Shown: positions 11,825-24,546, numbered from the stretch's first letter. The stretch: DNA of 64,000 nucleotides from Trichostrongylus colubriformis (GCA_963978905.1 OZ022259.1:18326068-18390067); one strand, 5' to 3'. Notes: a model not told the origin generated them from the letters alone. Made by a program: numbers and translations.

Positions 11825-12540
11825 CTACACCAGGAGTGGAGGATTCCTCGACGGGGAGGGGAGTATTTGACGGGCGAGATGGGAAGTTGCAATTGCGGAG
11901 GTGAGCAACAATCCCAGTCTAGATGGTAAGCGGAACGTGCTACCAGGTGATCCGGTCATGTGAGAAAATATGATTGAATTCGAGTGATCAGCACAAAAAT
12001 CACTGGAATAAAATACCGTAATGCTCTGGAATTAGCAATAGTTACTGATACTACACAGACAGTAGATGTTGAAAAGGGAGAGCGTATTTGGGCCGTCGTT
12101 AGAGAAAGAAGAGAAAACGTTGTGCGGAGCCAACCATTCTGCTCAACATCTTTGTGTCCTGGTGGTGATTCTTAATGGTGATTTAGCCATGAGAGCTCGA
12201 TTAGTTTTCTGAGACTTACCTCCAGGCTTCCCATTGCCTCAACTTATATTCTCACATATATGTGAGCGATATCTCACTCCGATTCCAAACCACTCTATGG
12301 GATCCTATAATTTACCTCGAAAAATTGCACAGTTTTTTTTAAATTTAGCAGGCTGTCAGATGCTGAGTTGTTCTAACTTGTGCGGTAATAACAATACATA
12401 CTGGCAGTGGAAATGATGTGGAAGAATAGCCGCCTTCCTAAAATGAGCCTTTCTGGACGTAAAGCATCGAGCGTGGAGCAGTTGAAAGGAATGGATATTA
12501 TGAAATAACAGCGACGCAATACTGACACGGGGGTGCGTAT
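11825..12540. other. No recognised feature
   Basis: No long open frame, tRNA or clear repeat was seen between the LTR retrotransposon and the tandem-repeat block. Confidence 0.4.
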
Positions 12541-12560
12541 ACTATATATAATCGGCAAAG

Positions 12561-12603
12561 TATGTCTGTCTGTCTATCTGTCTGTGTGTGTCCGTCCGTC
12601 TGT
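12561..12603. repeat. GTCT microsatellite
   Basis: A run of GTCT units with interruptions (TATC, GTGT, CCGT variants) introduces the longer tandem repeats that follow. Confidence 0.85.
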
Positions 12604-13240
12604 CACGAAATTCATATCTCGCGTCGCAGCAAAGCTAGGAACCTGATTTTTTAAAGTGATATAGGGGGTGATAAGGGAACATTATCGGTGAGAGATCGGA
12701 AGTGATAGCAACTGGTAAGAGGTGATAAGGGGCCTTGAAAGTTGAATGGCGGGAAATTCATATCTCGCGTCGAAGCAAAGCTGGAACCCTGAATTTTTGA
12801 AGTAATATGGAGGCGGTATCCTACTGTAGATAAGCTCCGCCCATGGTGGGCGGGGCGTGCACTGAAATATTCCGTTTTCAGACCGAAATTGTTAATTGGG
12901 TTCCAATGTGCCTCAAACGTGGGGGAAAGATGGATTTAGGTTAGCGATGAGTTTTGAAGGTCAGGAAAGAATCCTAAGCACAGTGGGCGGAGCGTTTGCG
13001 GTGGTGAGCGGAGCTTGGACATTACATGAAAAACGACCTGTGGAGATGGGGACAAGTGTGAGATGGGTATGGCATGGCACAAGAAGTGTAGATCATACAT
13101 TGATCAAATTGAGCTCCGCTTACGGTGGGCGGGGTGTGCACTAAAATGTTCTCTTTTGAGGCAGAAAATAATTAATTGAGTTAAAATGTGCCCTAAACGT
13201 GGGGAAAAGATGGATATAAGTCAGCGATGAGTTTCTGACA
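12604..13240. repeat. Two interleaved tandem duplications
   Basis: A segment beginning GAAATTCATATCTCGCGTCG occurs at 12608 and again at 12753, followed each time by a similar 30-bp extension. Further on, a segment with GGTGGGCGGGG and a GTGCACT motif at about 12833-12962 recurs at 13111-13236 with the same following sequence (ACGTGGGGAAAAGATGGAT-type). This looks like a diverged minisatellite with large units. Open frames here are by-products. Confidence 0.75.
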
Positions 13241-13260
13241 TAAGATCCTTCTATGTATAA

Positions 13261-13521
13261 CCAGTTGGCTGGCGCACACTACTGCGCGCGATTCATGTCG
13301 ACGTGCAAAATGGATTCAATGAAAAGCGACTTACCTATATTACTGCCGAAAGCTTTCTTATCATGCCACCTCTCCTGATTCTTTGCAATTTGAAAGCTCA
13401 GCTGAAGGCAGAGGAAAGAAAAATTCACTCAATCCCACACACAACGGTGATTATGTCGATCAAACCCATTTTGTACAGCGTCGCCATGAATCGCGCACAG
13501 TAGTGCGCGCCAGCCAACTGG
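13261..13521. mobile_element. 261-bp palindromic-ended MITE
   Basis: Terminal inverted repeats of about 43 bp start CCAGTTGGCTGGCGC at 13261 and end with the complement at 13521, running in to CGTCG at both sides with one or two mismatches. The element is flanked by TAA at both sides, so the target duplication is TA or TAA. There is no coding capacity. It is a non-autonomous DNA transposon; the parent superfamily is undetermined. Confidence 0.8.
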
Positions 13522-13604
13522 TAATAAATATATGGTTAGCAATAAAACTCATTTTTTCGTGTACGATCATGTAAAGCAGCATGTTTCTTCGGATTGGTGC
13601 TAGT

Positions 13605-14115
13605 AGAATAAAGTACGTTTATTGGATTGACCAGGCAGGTCACTCGACATAAGCATCGCTGAATTACCAAAAAAGGATGTGTGGAAAAGCCCAGCTAGAA
13701 GAACAGTCAAAAATGAAGCAGTTAAGTATGCCAAATTCTGAGAAAAGTTGAGGACAATTCCTTAGCGGACAGTGAAGTCACTCAGTGACTGCGTGCCTCA
13801 GAAATGTTAAATGGTCACGATACGAATAATGTGCAACAGTGCACTAGGCTTACTCCGTGTTACATTTTGCACATCTGCTTATTTAGTTGTGTTATAATCT
13901 GTTATGGCTAGTTGAGTTTTTTGAAAGATTTGGCTATCTTCATAAATTTTCAGCAGAATAGCTCTTTGACCTCCATCCCGCTCCCTATTCGGCTGAAAAC
14001 TGTGTTGCATTGAGTAGCAATTGCTTTCGACCCAAAAAAATGAGCTAGATATGTACACATCTACAGTGTCATGGCAAAAATCCAAAACAGCACATATTTT
14101 TGACCGATACTGTAT
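13605..14115. repeat. Dispersed repeat T, copy 1 (Tc1/mariner-like remnant)
   Basis: This segment aligns with 18045-18625 in the same orientation. Shared landmarks are GAAAAGCCC(A/G)GCTAGAA, AATGAAGCAG, a GTCACGATxC block and a terminal ATGGCxAAAAAT followed by GCATATATTTTTGA-type sequence. A plus-strand reading (KSPARRTVKNEAVKYAKF) resembles transposase linker sequence but is broken by stops. It is probably a decayed Tc1-like transposon. Confidence 0.6.
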
Positions 14116-14323
14116 GCCGATTGTGAAAAGTGAAGAGTTTGGTATTTTCTGAGTTGATCTACCTAACTACGATTGAAATTGCATTTTACATGGTGACTTT
14201 ATAAATAAGCTATAAGAGGTGAACTAAATTAGTGAACTATACATACCCTGGTAGCACATTTACAAAGTGTGACAATAGTTTGTCGTACTTCCATTAATTC
14301 CCATTTTCCAAGTCACTAATTCT

Positions 14324-14493
14324 TAGGCTGCGCTCATACTTCGCGGTAGCGGCGCGACTGCGTGTCGCTGCGTCTCCGCCTGTGCCAGCGCTTCTTGTTG
14401 CCTGCGTCCTCTCCGCACCTCTTCGTGCCACTCTGACTCGCTGCCTGTAGTCGCAGCAACACCTTGTCGACGCAAAGTATGAACGCGGCTTTA
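14324..14493. mobile_element. MITE family B, copy 1
   Basis: Inverted ends read TAGGCTGCGCTCATACTTCG on the left and GCAAAGTATGAACGCGGC followed by TTTA on the right. The interior is GC-rich and pyrimidine-biased on the plus strand, with CTGCGTCTCCGCCTGTGCC and GTGCCACTCTG blocks shared with the copies at 36.5, 40.9 and 56.9 kb. It is about 170 bp long and non-coding. Confidence 0.85.
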
Positions 14494-16600
14494 TCATGGC
14501 CCAAAAAATAAAGTAATTTTGCTCATGGCTCAGATTCGCCTAGTATACAGAACATAGCGAAACGAAAGAGATAAAAGTATTGGGGCAAAACATTCACGAT
14601 ATCTTCCTTCAGTAACAGGAGCAAGCTGAAACTCACTTCTTTCACCTTCAATGAAATACGGAGCCTTCAGTCGGCGCATTCGGGTTTCGGGCCACCTTCG
14701 GCATCAAGGTCCCCTTGAAACAGTGGAGCCAGGTTCCGTGGTAGATCCTTTGTGGTAAGCTTACTGAGGATTGACCCTTTGGCGCATGAAAGTCACAGAG
14801 CCCTTGCCGCGTGGACAACGCTGCTATGACCTGAAGTGTCATTTTTCATGCCTCATACCCGCCTCCGCAGAGGTTTCAGTGGTAAGGGCACGATGTGGTT
14901 CTTGAAAACGAAGGGAGCTGGAAACCCGGAAAAGACAGAATGGTAATATATGAATCCCTTTAGGAACCCAGAGTGAACGGACCTTGGCAAGGTTGTGAAC
15001 GAGGACGACGAAATTACGGATTTTGCCCAGTTGAGATGACACATCTTGTTCACTCAAAGCAACCTCCCTTTCCTGCTCGTGCAAGAGGCTGTTACGGAGA
15101 ATAGTGATAGAGTGAGGTCTGCTCTTTGCTTTAGGAATGAAAATACCTCGTCATAATTTGCTGAAGTTCGACTAAGGTAGGGTTGAAAGTGACTTTATTT
15201 TTTGGCACCCCCTATACATATGTACATAATATAATAAGAAAAAGCAAGTACAGCTATGTTGTTATTCGTCTTCACCTTGAGCCCAGAAAGAGGATACAGA
15301 ATGAGCACAGCAGGAGGATATATATGTCAGTGCGCGAAGGAAATCGACATCCTTCTTCCTTCTCTACGAGACTCCCGAGAAATGTTTTTTAAATCGCTTA
15401 CTTATGTTCCCGTTCGACAGCTATACTATAGCAAATGATAACTCGATGTAATCCTTCATTGTTTTGGAAATCCAAATTTTGAAAACCTAAGTGACTGTTT
15501 ATTTGTTCACATCGTGCTTACCAAAACAAGGACCATATTGGGATGAGGTATCATGACTAGCACAAAGACGTGATAAGAGAAAAGAATCAGTTGCAACAAA
15601 GTGGGCGAGTCTAACGAACGCGGACTTGCTTCTTGTTAGGCTTGGATCGATGCAGATAGACGAGAAATGTCTCCGAAATTCGAAGCGTCACCGGATATCT
15701 TTCGATGTCCACGTAGGCGTGAGAAGCATTGGTGAGGAGAGTGGCATTTTTGAAAGAGTCAAGGGTGAAGTGAGGTGTGAAATCGAAAGTCCTCCTATGC
15801 AGTCCATTCTTATTTGTTAGAAGTATTTAATGATAAATAAATTCAGTGTCCGCAGCAATAATGATGCTCAGAACTCTTCGATGGCATATTCGACGATCTA
15901 AAAGCTCAGTGAGAGACAAAAAGAAAAGAAATCATCAAAAAAACAAAAAGTCTCTTCAAAGAATGAATGATTTGCGGACGAATGCTAGGGTGTAGAGGGA
16001 AAATGGCGCTAAAAGAAGGAGTGCGCGCCGGGAGGAGGGTCTAGAAGCGAAGGTAAGATCAAGCGGAGATGAAGTAAACATGATGCGTCGCTGATTCAAA
16101 TGGCCTCTGTGCCCCTATTGACGGGTAATAGAGCAACGCTGAACAAATCGCGAAATGTGCCCACAGGTAATCTCTGAAGAACATCGAAGTCCTCTCGAGA
16201 GGATATCATAAATCAGTAGAGCCATACCTTTAATTCTTTCGGATTCTCTATGTGTTGAACAGCAACTATTTACGCATGTCGTAGGAAGGCAACAGCTTTG
16301 TCGGCATAATACGGGCACAAATTGCAATTAAGGAAAGGGATGCGAGTCAATTTCCTTGTGACGCTCACAACATCGTCTTCGAGGCACATAATGAACGCCG
16401 TGGGAATAATGATTATCAGAGGTTCATCGACATAAGATCCAACGCTTTTTTCCTATGCTACTATTGCACCAGCAAATGTACGAGATGTGAATCATACTTT
16501 CAGTCCCACTACTTCGAGCAATGCGTCTTCTCTTACAAGGGAATCAATAGACCCTCAACAAATTTTGGAACTTCCGACTATTTTAGAAAACTGGGCATTT
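14494..16600. other. No recognised gene
   Basis: Open frames of up to about 80 codons on both strands show no known domain and no exon chain. No repeat with another part of the window was noticed. Confidence 0.4.
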
Positions 16601-16614
16601 TTAGAATACGTAGC

Positions 16615-16890
16615 CTAGTATTATTCCACATGTGATGGAAGCATGGCGCATATGGGCAAATTTTCTTATCCAATCCTACACAAAAATGCTAGAAGTACAT
16701 TGAAGCACTGGTCCTACGTCCGATACCGTTTAGAGCCAACAATTGGGCGTAGACATGATACATATGAGCTATTCATTGCTCCAGACGAGCACACTACCAA
16801 ATAATTCCACGATTTCCTGCGTTGGTAGGAAACATGGCGCATCTGAACAAATTCTTTCGTCAAATCTTACCCGAACACACTAGAGTACTC
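16615..16890. repeat. Imperfect local duplication
   Basis: A segment at about 16620-16705 (ATTCCAC, then GGAAGCATGGCGCAT, CAAATTTTCTTATCCAATC) recurs at about 16803-16886 with AATTCCAC, GGAAACATGGCGCAT and CAAATTCTTTCGTCAAATC. The copies are diverged. Confidence 0.6.
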
Positions 16891-17765
16891 GCGGCTCAAA
16901 ATAAACATCACCCTGAGCAGAACATGTTAGTAGATCTTACAAAATCGACCGGGTAATTCAAAACAATAACAAGTAAGTGCGGGGGAAGAGGTGGCTGTGC
17001 ACTTCCGTATAAGGGGATCGATGTCCAGTGCCATCGTGGGAGCCTTTGAAGATAGCGATGACGGTGGCAATTACGAGCATGACGATTAGCCACTGCATAT
17101 AATGAAGGGGAGACCTTCTTGGAATTCTCCCTCAACAAGCGCAAATTGAGTGTTGCTGCTAGCGACAATTCCTATCGTCAAAACGTTTCTAACGTGGTTT
17201 AGAATAAAAGCGCTGAATGGACGAGGATAGCTTACCATAGCTTACTGTAGTAACAGGCAGATCGCTACTCTTAAAGGAGAACGGAGCGACACAGGAATTT
17301 GCCGCTTGCCGAGTGCCGCCCACCGCACGATGCGATGGGGTTCGCGAGCAGAGTCAAGGGGTGAATGTGGCTCGAGGGTGAGTAGCGGGAAACACAACTT
17401 GCCGTGATGGGCAGCACCGATCTTGCAAATTGGGGGAGTTCCTATAGCCGTCTGGGCTCTCCCAGAATTGCCTAAGCTTTTCCGGCGAAGAAGCATGACA
17501 GTGTCGTCCACAATTTCCCATTCCCGCAAAGGATGTCTGTACTGTGATTGTTGTCGCAACAGTTAGACGCTCCCTTTTCTTTTTCTTCTGCTTCGTCTCC
17601 AGTACATTTGGAAATGCGGGCTGAGACTAGAAAAGCATAACGGGAAGAGAAAAAAAATAAATTGAAAAAATAACTTCTGGAATAATCGTTATGCATACTG
17701 TTACATTTTGATTCCTTTATATGAACAACACATGAAAGATTCTGCTTGCATATGTTAATGGACGG
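16891..17765. other. No recognised gene
   Basis: Two minus-strand frames (86 and 105 codons) show no family motif. No splice-linked exons were found. Confidence 0.4.
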
Positions 17766-17768
17766 ATG

Positions 17769-18005
17769 GCTTGCAGCTGAAGTGGTAATTTAGCATTTTG
17801 ACACATCCATCTTGTCATGCTGATGGTAATTTTGGTACATAATGTTCCAAATAAATACTTATTTGTATAAAAAATTGTTTTTGGAAACTAAAGTGGTGAT
17901 TTATCATTTTACCGCATTAATCTTGTCTTGCTGATAGTCAATATAGCATATGAGGCTTCAAATGGGTACCTGCTTGCATATCCAAATTGCTTTTGAAAAC
18001 AGAAC
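17769..18005. repeat. Two-unit tandem repeat, unit about 118 bp
   Basis: Unit 1 runs from about 17769 and unit 2 from about 17887. Shared blocks are AAGTGGT(A/G)ATTTA(G/T)CATTTT, ATCTTGTC(A/T)TGCTGAT and ATTG(T/C)TTTTGGAAAC. Position 17765-18005 contains no coding sequence. Confidence 0.75.
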
Positions 18006-18044
18006 TGATATCAGAAAACCAAGCAAACTCATTACATCACTCGT

Positions 18045-18625
18045 AGCACCGATCCTAGCAGAATCAGGTGCTTTTATTAGAGCGGTTAAGCCAGTCGCTT
18101 GACCTAAGCACCACTTAGCCACTACTGGAAGACTTGTAGAAAAGCCCGGCTAGAAAAGCAACCAAGAATGAAGCAGCAAAGTATGCCCAAGAAAATCAGA
18201 AGAGTATCTATCAGTCGACAGTGAAAACGCTCATCAGCTCCATGTCTAAGTGTGATAAAGGTGTCACGATCCAAAATATTGCGTCAAATTGTATTATCCT
18301 TACTTCTTTTTACCTTTTCCACCCCCTCGTTTCGTTAAGTTATATTCTTATTATGGCCATTCAAATTCTTTGGAAGGCTTGGCCATTATTATAAATTTAA
18401 ATAAATTTTCCACCCAAAAACCTCGTTGCACAAGCATTTAAAACAAGAATTTCAGCAAAATAATTTTTCTAACGTTCGTCCTACATCCTGTTCAAACGAA
18501 ATGAAATACTGTATTTCGCTATGTAACACGGTTCGAAACATAAAAATTGAACGAGACAGTAATCAAAGTTATGGCCAAAAATTGAGAACCGCATATATTT
18601 TTGAAAGCTACTATATATGCAAAGC
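18045..18625. repeat. Dispersed repeat T, copy 2
   Basis: This is homologous to 13605-14115 and somewhat longer. A plus-strand reading near 18150-18290 (NEAAKYAQENQKSIYQSTV, then CDKGVTIQNIASNC) resembles a helix-turn-helix region of a Tc1-type transposase. It ends with a block like the end of copy 1. Confidence 0.6.
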
Positions 18626-20416
18626 GAACTGAAGCCAACCGGTACGATCACTTGCCTGTACCATAAAAGTGTATATAGTCATTGGAAGACAGGGACATTA
18701 TAGCAGCGTCGAGTCACTCAGTCGAAGTCCATCTGGTCTACGATCTTTGAAATGAGTGTAATCTAAAAAATTGAATTTTAAGTATGAGTGTATGCAATAT
18801 TAGAGTATACCATTCAGCTTTCATTCAGAATACACCGTGCGTCGAGGACTCCTCCACGGGAGGATCGTATTCAACAGAACAGAAGGGGGGTCTACCTGCC
18901 GAAGTCAGCGATAAGCACTAGAATCTGAACTTATGATAGGTATAAAAGAAGGGAAGGGTAACTCATGGTGCCTCCTGTAAGGAAATGTGAAATGAATATT
19001 TTTTGTTTCAGATAGGATTATTGCAATAAAACGCATTACAACTGTGCAATCAGGCAATAGTTACGGGTATTTCACGGGTCAAAAAGGAGGGGTTGTATCT
19101 GGGTCTCGAAGAGAAGAGGATCGTACAAAAGCGGCTATTTTTCTTAACAGCTGAGGATGCCCTGCTTTTATTGCTCACTGGGCTTTTGTTGCACATGCAA
19201 CGGCATCCGCTGTTGATGGCACTTTTTGTTACGCAGAATGAACGGTCCTTTTGCTCACGCAAATACGCTAAGAGATGCAATAAAAACGTTACCGACGCAT
19301 ATAAGGCATGAATATTCCATCCACGAGACTGTGATATAACGGCGGCGAATGAGATTTATGATGTCCGTCGCGCTGCGGGACCTTGAAGCCTGTGCTTCCA
19401 AACGCGATTGAATTCTCTGGCTACTACGCAATGGTGCTGATGCCGTGGGAACGGGTGTTTTAAGGAACAAGAGCATTTCAGGAGCAAAAAGGTATTAAAT
19501 GAGCAATATTAAGGTCGGAATGAGCTCATATTCTCGCGTGTTTTACGATGTTGTTTTTTCCTCTAAATGCACCAGCCACCTTGACACCTTGACAAGCGCA
19601 TCTACATTCATTTTTTAATCATAGCCAATTTCAACAAAAGTCACCGCACTAGTACTGATTTGAAAGTCATCGATTCAAAAGCGAAATACAGCTTGCGAGG
19701 AAGAGCAGCTGCAAACCAAGGAACGAGCGCTTTCTCTGAAATCGTGCCAGCCCATATGCGTTCGATACCTATCGAGTTCTGATGGACACATTCATTCAGT
19801 TGAGTGTGAGCATGGTTTCCCTTTTTTCTTGTGACGTGCTCAGTTACACATAACAGCAAAAGTACATCAATTTGTAGAAGGCACGTTCTAGGACAATTAA
19901 AATACCCCGGTCCACTCCGCAGGCACATAGCTCGATATACAACTGTGGAGAACACCTCTTTATCTTTTTGCGATCATGATGACGTACAGAAGAGTGGCTG
20001 ACGCCCACCGTTTCAGCTGGGCACAGCTCACTTCCGATTTACACCTCGCAACTGCGCGAAATTCTGATTGTACTAGTTTAGTATGAGAAAAGGGAACGAT
20101 ACCCAGTGAAGGCAACATTGGCAATAAAAACCAGTGGCATCATTAAACTTTGCATTACAACAAAGTATAAAATAATAGAAACTAATCCAAACGCCTGTAT
20201 CCAAGTCGTGATCAAGTCGAAGCCGGAAGTCAGGAAGCTCAACTTTTAGTGGTTACTCGTCTTTCTCTTCACTCACGACATGTTCATGATATGCTTCCCC
20301 AGTGAAGACGTTTCTGGAATCTGTAGGCTCGTACAGCGCGTAGATGCGTGCTTAGCGTTTTTCAGAAACCGAATGTCGTATGGAAAATCACGAAAACATT
20401 GATTGCAGTCATGTTT
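18626..20416. other. No recognised gene
   Basis: Frames up to 104 codons on the minus strand (19641-19955) have no recognisable domain. Nothing else was supported. Confidence 0.4.
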
Positions 20417-20822
20417 CCGGGAATTGTGCACAGAAAAATGAATTTCTATCTTATCTACATGTTTACGTAGTACTTGCTTATTAAGGGTCGCAGGAGTAGA
20501 TGCAAAGTCCCTCGCGAAAAAGTGAGAATCCGGTATGGTGGCCGAGGGAGTGGCACCTCAGGGTGAATGCCCACGCCATCGTCCGGAGACGAGGAGTGGA
20601 ACTGTTTACGTAACTTTTGTTCCCACCATGCGTCTTCGACCATGGCGGACGACGGGGCGGGAATTTGCTCCGAGGTCCCGCCCCTTCGAGCACCACTTTC
20701 AGGAGCTGCATCTCTGCTGGTTTCTCAGTTTCCATCTGAAACTGCATGTGACCCTTATTAGGCAAACGCAACATAAATGTATGGGCAGCAGAAAATCATT
20801 CTCACTTTCACCATTCATTTAA
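20417..20822. mobile_element. MITE family A, copy 3 (diverged)
   Basis: The left end (GGGAATTGTGCACAGAAAAATG) and right end (AGAAAATCATTCTCACTTTC) match the ends of the clearer copies at 29.2 and 55.5 kb. Internal landmarks are shared: GAAAAAGTGAGAATCC, a GTTTACGTAACTTTTGTTCC block and a palindromic centre with GGCGGACGACGGGGCGGG and GAGGTCCCGCCCC. It is a foldback element without coding capacity. Confidence 0.75.
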
Positions 20823-21885
20823 GTAGTATATAAAATCGCCCAAACCTATTCCCCTCACAATCAGTCTCAAATCTAAATTTGTGGACCTAGGAAGAAGAAA
20901 CTTTCTTTTTTGAGCTTGTAGATGGGTTATCGCAGCTCCTGCGCTCGAACTATGGATTTCAACAGGTTTTCTGTAGGTTTAATCGCGCGTGCGCGCGGAA
21001 ATTATCGTTTCAGTGGAACGATCGTGAATTGTAACCCGATTTCATGTAGATGAATCTAGCGCCATAGCCTTGCCTAACCATTAATTCGAATTTGTTTGAC
21101 GATGGAACAGCTGTAAAGGGCAGTAAACGGCTAATGTCCTCGTCAGCAAGCAACAGCTGAAGACAAAAACTTCAATTTCGTTTTTCAAAGCAGATATCCT
21201 TTTGTGATGGGAATGAGGGGTTCCACTGAGTAGACGCCTGTAATCCAGATCTTCCGATTGAGACCAACCTAAATCCTGAGGAGGCTAGTCGATTGGCTGT
21301 CTCTGGACAACAAACCATCCAGCAACATCCACTGCAGGCTGCGGCGCACCTGCAACCGGTCGCGACCTCAATCCTGTCGCATTCAGCATTCAGCAGTTAT
21401 CGTCATCGATCTCACTTTCATAAAACGTGTCGGTCTCTAGCCATCGACTTCTTTTTCTATCTAAAAGCTGTCGTGACCATAACTGTAAAAGTCTGTAGAA
21501 ACGTGTCTCCCAGTGATCACTTTGCGACTTCAAAACATCGAACTCATTTAACGTCTTTTTGTGCCAAGGTTATCGGGCGGAAGTGGTGCCGTGATTCGGA
21601 GCAGTCCTCCAATAGCATGGTCCGAAGATCAACTTCTGGTATACAGGGTGGCGGGTAAGAGTGGTTACGTGCGCGTGACAATTCCCTCCGTTTGTTAACT
21701 GTGAAATGCATTTGTTCAAAGTTTTTCTTTTTTAGAGTGTTCATTTGTTACTTATTATTAGTTCTTGAGGGAATTTTTTTTTGCTTTACTGGCATGACGA
21801 GAGCTGCGCAAGCCGTGACGCGTTTGCACAGTCAGTGGGACGAAAAATTCAGCAATTTTTTGCTTCCTTCTTCATACCACTCTTT
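20823..21885. other. No recognised gene
   Basis: A 121-codon plus-strand frame at 21293-21658 has low-complexity Gln/His/Ser character and no domain match. It may be part of the transposon remnant that ends near 21990. Confidence 0.35.
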
Positions 21886-21889
21886 GCTA

Positions 21890-21995
21890 GCTTTTCAACG
21901 ACTTGGACGAGAACGTGCGGCGTACCATCGACCCCATGAAGAAGCGAGTTAAAGTCTGTATTAACGCTGATGGCGGCCACTTCGGAATTTTTTGT
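21890..21995 (+). pseudogene. Possible transposase C-terminal remnant
   Basis: One frame reads LDENVRRTIDPMKKRVKVCINADGGHFGIF. The pattern of a short helix, then MxxRVxxCIxAxGGHF, is the usual C-terminus of mariner/MaT-like and IS630-type transposases. No catalytic block was recognised upstream, so this is only a fragment. Confidence 0.4.
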
Positions 21996-23033
21996 AATTA
22001 TAGAATGCTATCGCCTATTGCTTTATAAAAATGAATTTCTGACAAAGTCATTAGCCGAAAATAAAATGTGAACGTTTTTTATGGCGCACGTAATCATTCG
22101 CAACCCTGTAGGCTTGTCCAAACAGATCAAGTCCAACAACCTTGTGGTTCGTTGATGAATTGCCACCAGATTCATTTATAACGATGAGAAGGCAGGACTA
22201 TGCATCGACTGTCCCCCCCCCCCTCCCCCAACCCGCCAGCCATTGTATGGAAGCGCATCTACCTGCAACCACGATTTCTACGAAGACTATTACGGTCTAG
22301 GTTTATTCAGGAGTTCCGGATTACATTTGCTAAATTTCGTTTTGAAATCTTGCTATATCATCGTTGTGATTGTTCACCATAATGTACGCCACAGTATCTG
22401 CCACATAAAGTTCGTGCTGCGGAAGCCGTTCGATGCTTCCCTGTAAAACACACAGGCTTCTTGTTGGAGAATTAGTGAATATCGGTCTCGCAATTGCCTA
22501 AATTAAACAGCTGCTGTAAAACTAAATTTGAAATTCTTCAGTTTTTTATTGGAATTTTCTCGAGAAATGAGCCAAAAAAGAGAATATACTATTTTGATCC
22601 GTTAATGGAAGGGTGGGGATATGGGATGGCTGAGAAAGAAATTTCCATTCAAATATCGTTCATTTTTTTCTTGAATTTTTTGAATCAAGAGTAGGGCATT
22701 GTCACGGTTACGAGAGAAATTGAGTCACGTCTTACCCAAAAAATCAAACAAACAAATCTGAATCGAAATGGTTTTCAACAAGTTCACGGTCTCAATTCCA
22801 TGCAAACAGTGTACACAAACATAATCTGAAGAAAGAGCTTATTTCTTCTATGTTAAATTTCGTTCATGGAGGTCATTCTACCGTTACTGTCTAACCTCGA
22901 TGGGGACCGGAAACACTTCTCTTTATCTTTTTTGTTGCACGAACAATCAGCTCTCTATTCCCTTGTCAAACACCTCATTGTTCCGGTCGTCTCTTCTGTT
23001 TTTTACCCATGACGCTTCTTGCTGACGCATACA
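21996..23033. other. No recognised gene
   Basis: Mixed AT-rich sequence. A run of C residues at 22212-22228 is the only notable simple sequence. Confidence 0.4.
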
Positions 23034-23055
23034 CAAATAAATAAATAAAATAAAT
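23034..23055. repeat. AAAT microsatellite
   Basis: Short run of AAAT units. Confidence 0.8.
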
Positions 23056-24470
23056 TAGAGGACAGTATGGTTTCCCGTTAAAACTGTGAAGAACTACTCA
23101 CTTTGAGGAAGTGACGCTCCACACTCTTCCATCTATAGAATGACCATTAGCGTTTATTACTACCGGAAAAGAATTATTGACGCTGTTTACCCTGGGACAT
23201 TTCATTTTCCGATTCAGATTAAAATCACGGTTTGGTCAGAAACTCGGCCCATACAGTAGTTTGAGTGGGAGTGAGTAAATCATACACATTCGGTCAGAAA
23301 ACGTCCGACACCCACAGCGGTAGCGTGTGAGCTCAAACCACCCTTGGAATGGATTTCTAGCCAACTTTAGATATGTATTCACTTGAGTTGGGAAATGGTA
23401 CGCTTTGAATGAATTGAGCGGAATTATTTTCTCGGTCCCTTGATCATAGCAGTAGAAAACATACAGAATTTTTTCTCCAATTTTATTCGTTTATTTCCAG
23501 AAAAAGTTATTCTAGCAAGGTATTCGGGTGAAGGCCATAGCTCCCGCAATTTTTCTAACATTTAACCGCTTTTTGATTACTTAACTTAATGACGAAAGGT
23601 TCGCGGCAACCGCAAGTGTCGTAATGGTTAGGCCGTTCTCTGAAACTCTACCCCGCCTTTTCTCTATAAAAATGCGCGTTCATTTTTCGTCACCCGAGAA
23701 TTATAGCTATCATCAGCTAAAATGGATATATTCAAGCGGTCAAGGTCAACATTAACCGGCGCCGAGTTGAATTGTATCGCGAAAGAACGCACTCATCACA
23801 TGTTCGCCTCTCTTGTTTTTACGGCATCGCATCGTCGCTATAAAAAAGAAGAATTGAAGATTCGAGCCAATAAATTGTCCATAGTCAAACCTCGGTAGCC
23901 ACTACGCGAGGCTAGTGTTCTCCCTCTTTCAGAGGGGCTATCAAGTGCTCACGCTGAGCGAAGCCTATCCGATGAAAATCCCGTTGAATGATGGGCCCAG
24001 TCGCGTTAAGTCAATTGTGCGTTACGGCAAAGTTTTCTGTGACATTGCACCTTCTCGAATTTTCCTTCTCGTCCCACATCAGCTATTGAAATCTTCTAGT
24101 GTTCATAACGCTGCCTTCATGCTCTGTGACTGCCATCCTTTTGAGGGCTTATAATTCGTGACCTGGTTCAGCCTCATTTCATATCATTGACTATTTATTC
24201 GAAAAAACCATGAAAATAACGAAAACGCACTCATCACGTGATCGCCCCCTCTTGTTTTCACGGCATCCCTCAAGAAAATAACAAATACGAAAGGAAAAAA
24301 GAGAAGAAAAGGAAGTGCAAGTTACATGCGATATCATTGAACTGATTTGGTCATAAGTTATGAATAGAGCGCGCACATCAGCCGTCGTAGAAGGTATCGT
24401 AGAGTGGTAGAGGGCATCTTCACATTTTATGCGAATGATAGGAAAACGATCCCACTAGTTACATCCCCTC
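23056..24470. other. No recognised gene; small local duplication
   Basis: The block AACGCACTCATCAC followed by GATCGCC-like and CTCTTGTTTT(T/C)ACGGCATC sequence occurs near 23785-23830 and again near 24223-24268. Otherwise nothing is recognised. Confidence 0.45.
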
Positions 24471-24472
24471 TG

Positions 24473-24546
24473 TTCCATCCTCCTTCCCCTCTCCCCTCCT
24501 CTCCCCTCCCTCCTCCCCCCTCTCCCCCCCCCCCTTCTCCCTTCCT
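24473..24546. repeat. Pyrimidine-only tract
   Basis: About 74 bases are almost purely C and T on the plus strand. Such tracts can form unusual structures; here it looks like simple low-complexity sequence. Confidence 0.85.

Noticed and set aside
12604..13240. CRISPR-like array
   Set aside because: Repeat units are long, few and diverged, with no regular short repeat-spacer pattern, and the context is a eukaryotic genome.
24473..24546. Polypyrimidine tract as a splicing or regulatory element
   Set aside because: No exon follows it, and it looks like simple low-complexity sequence.
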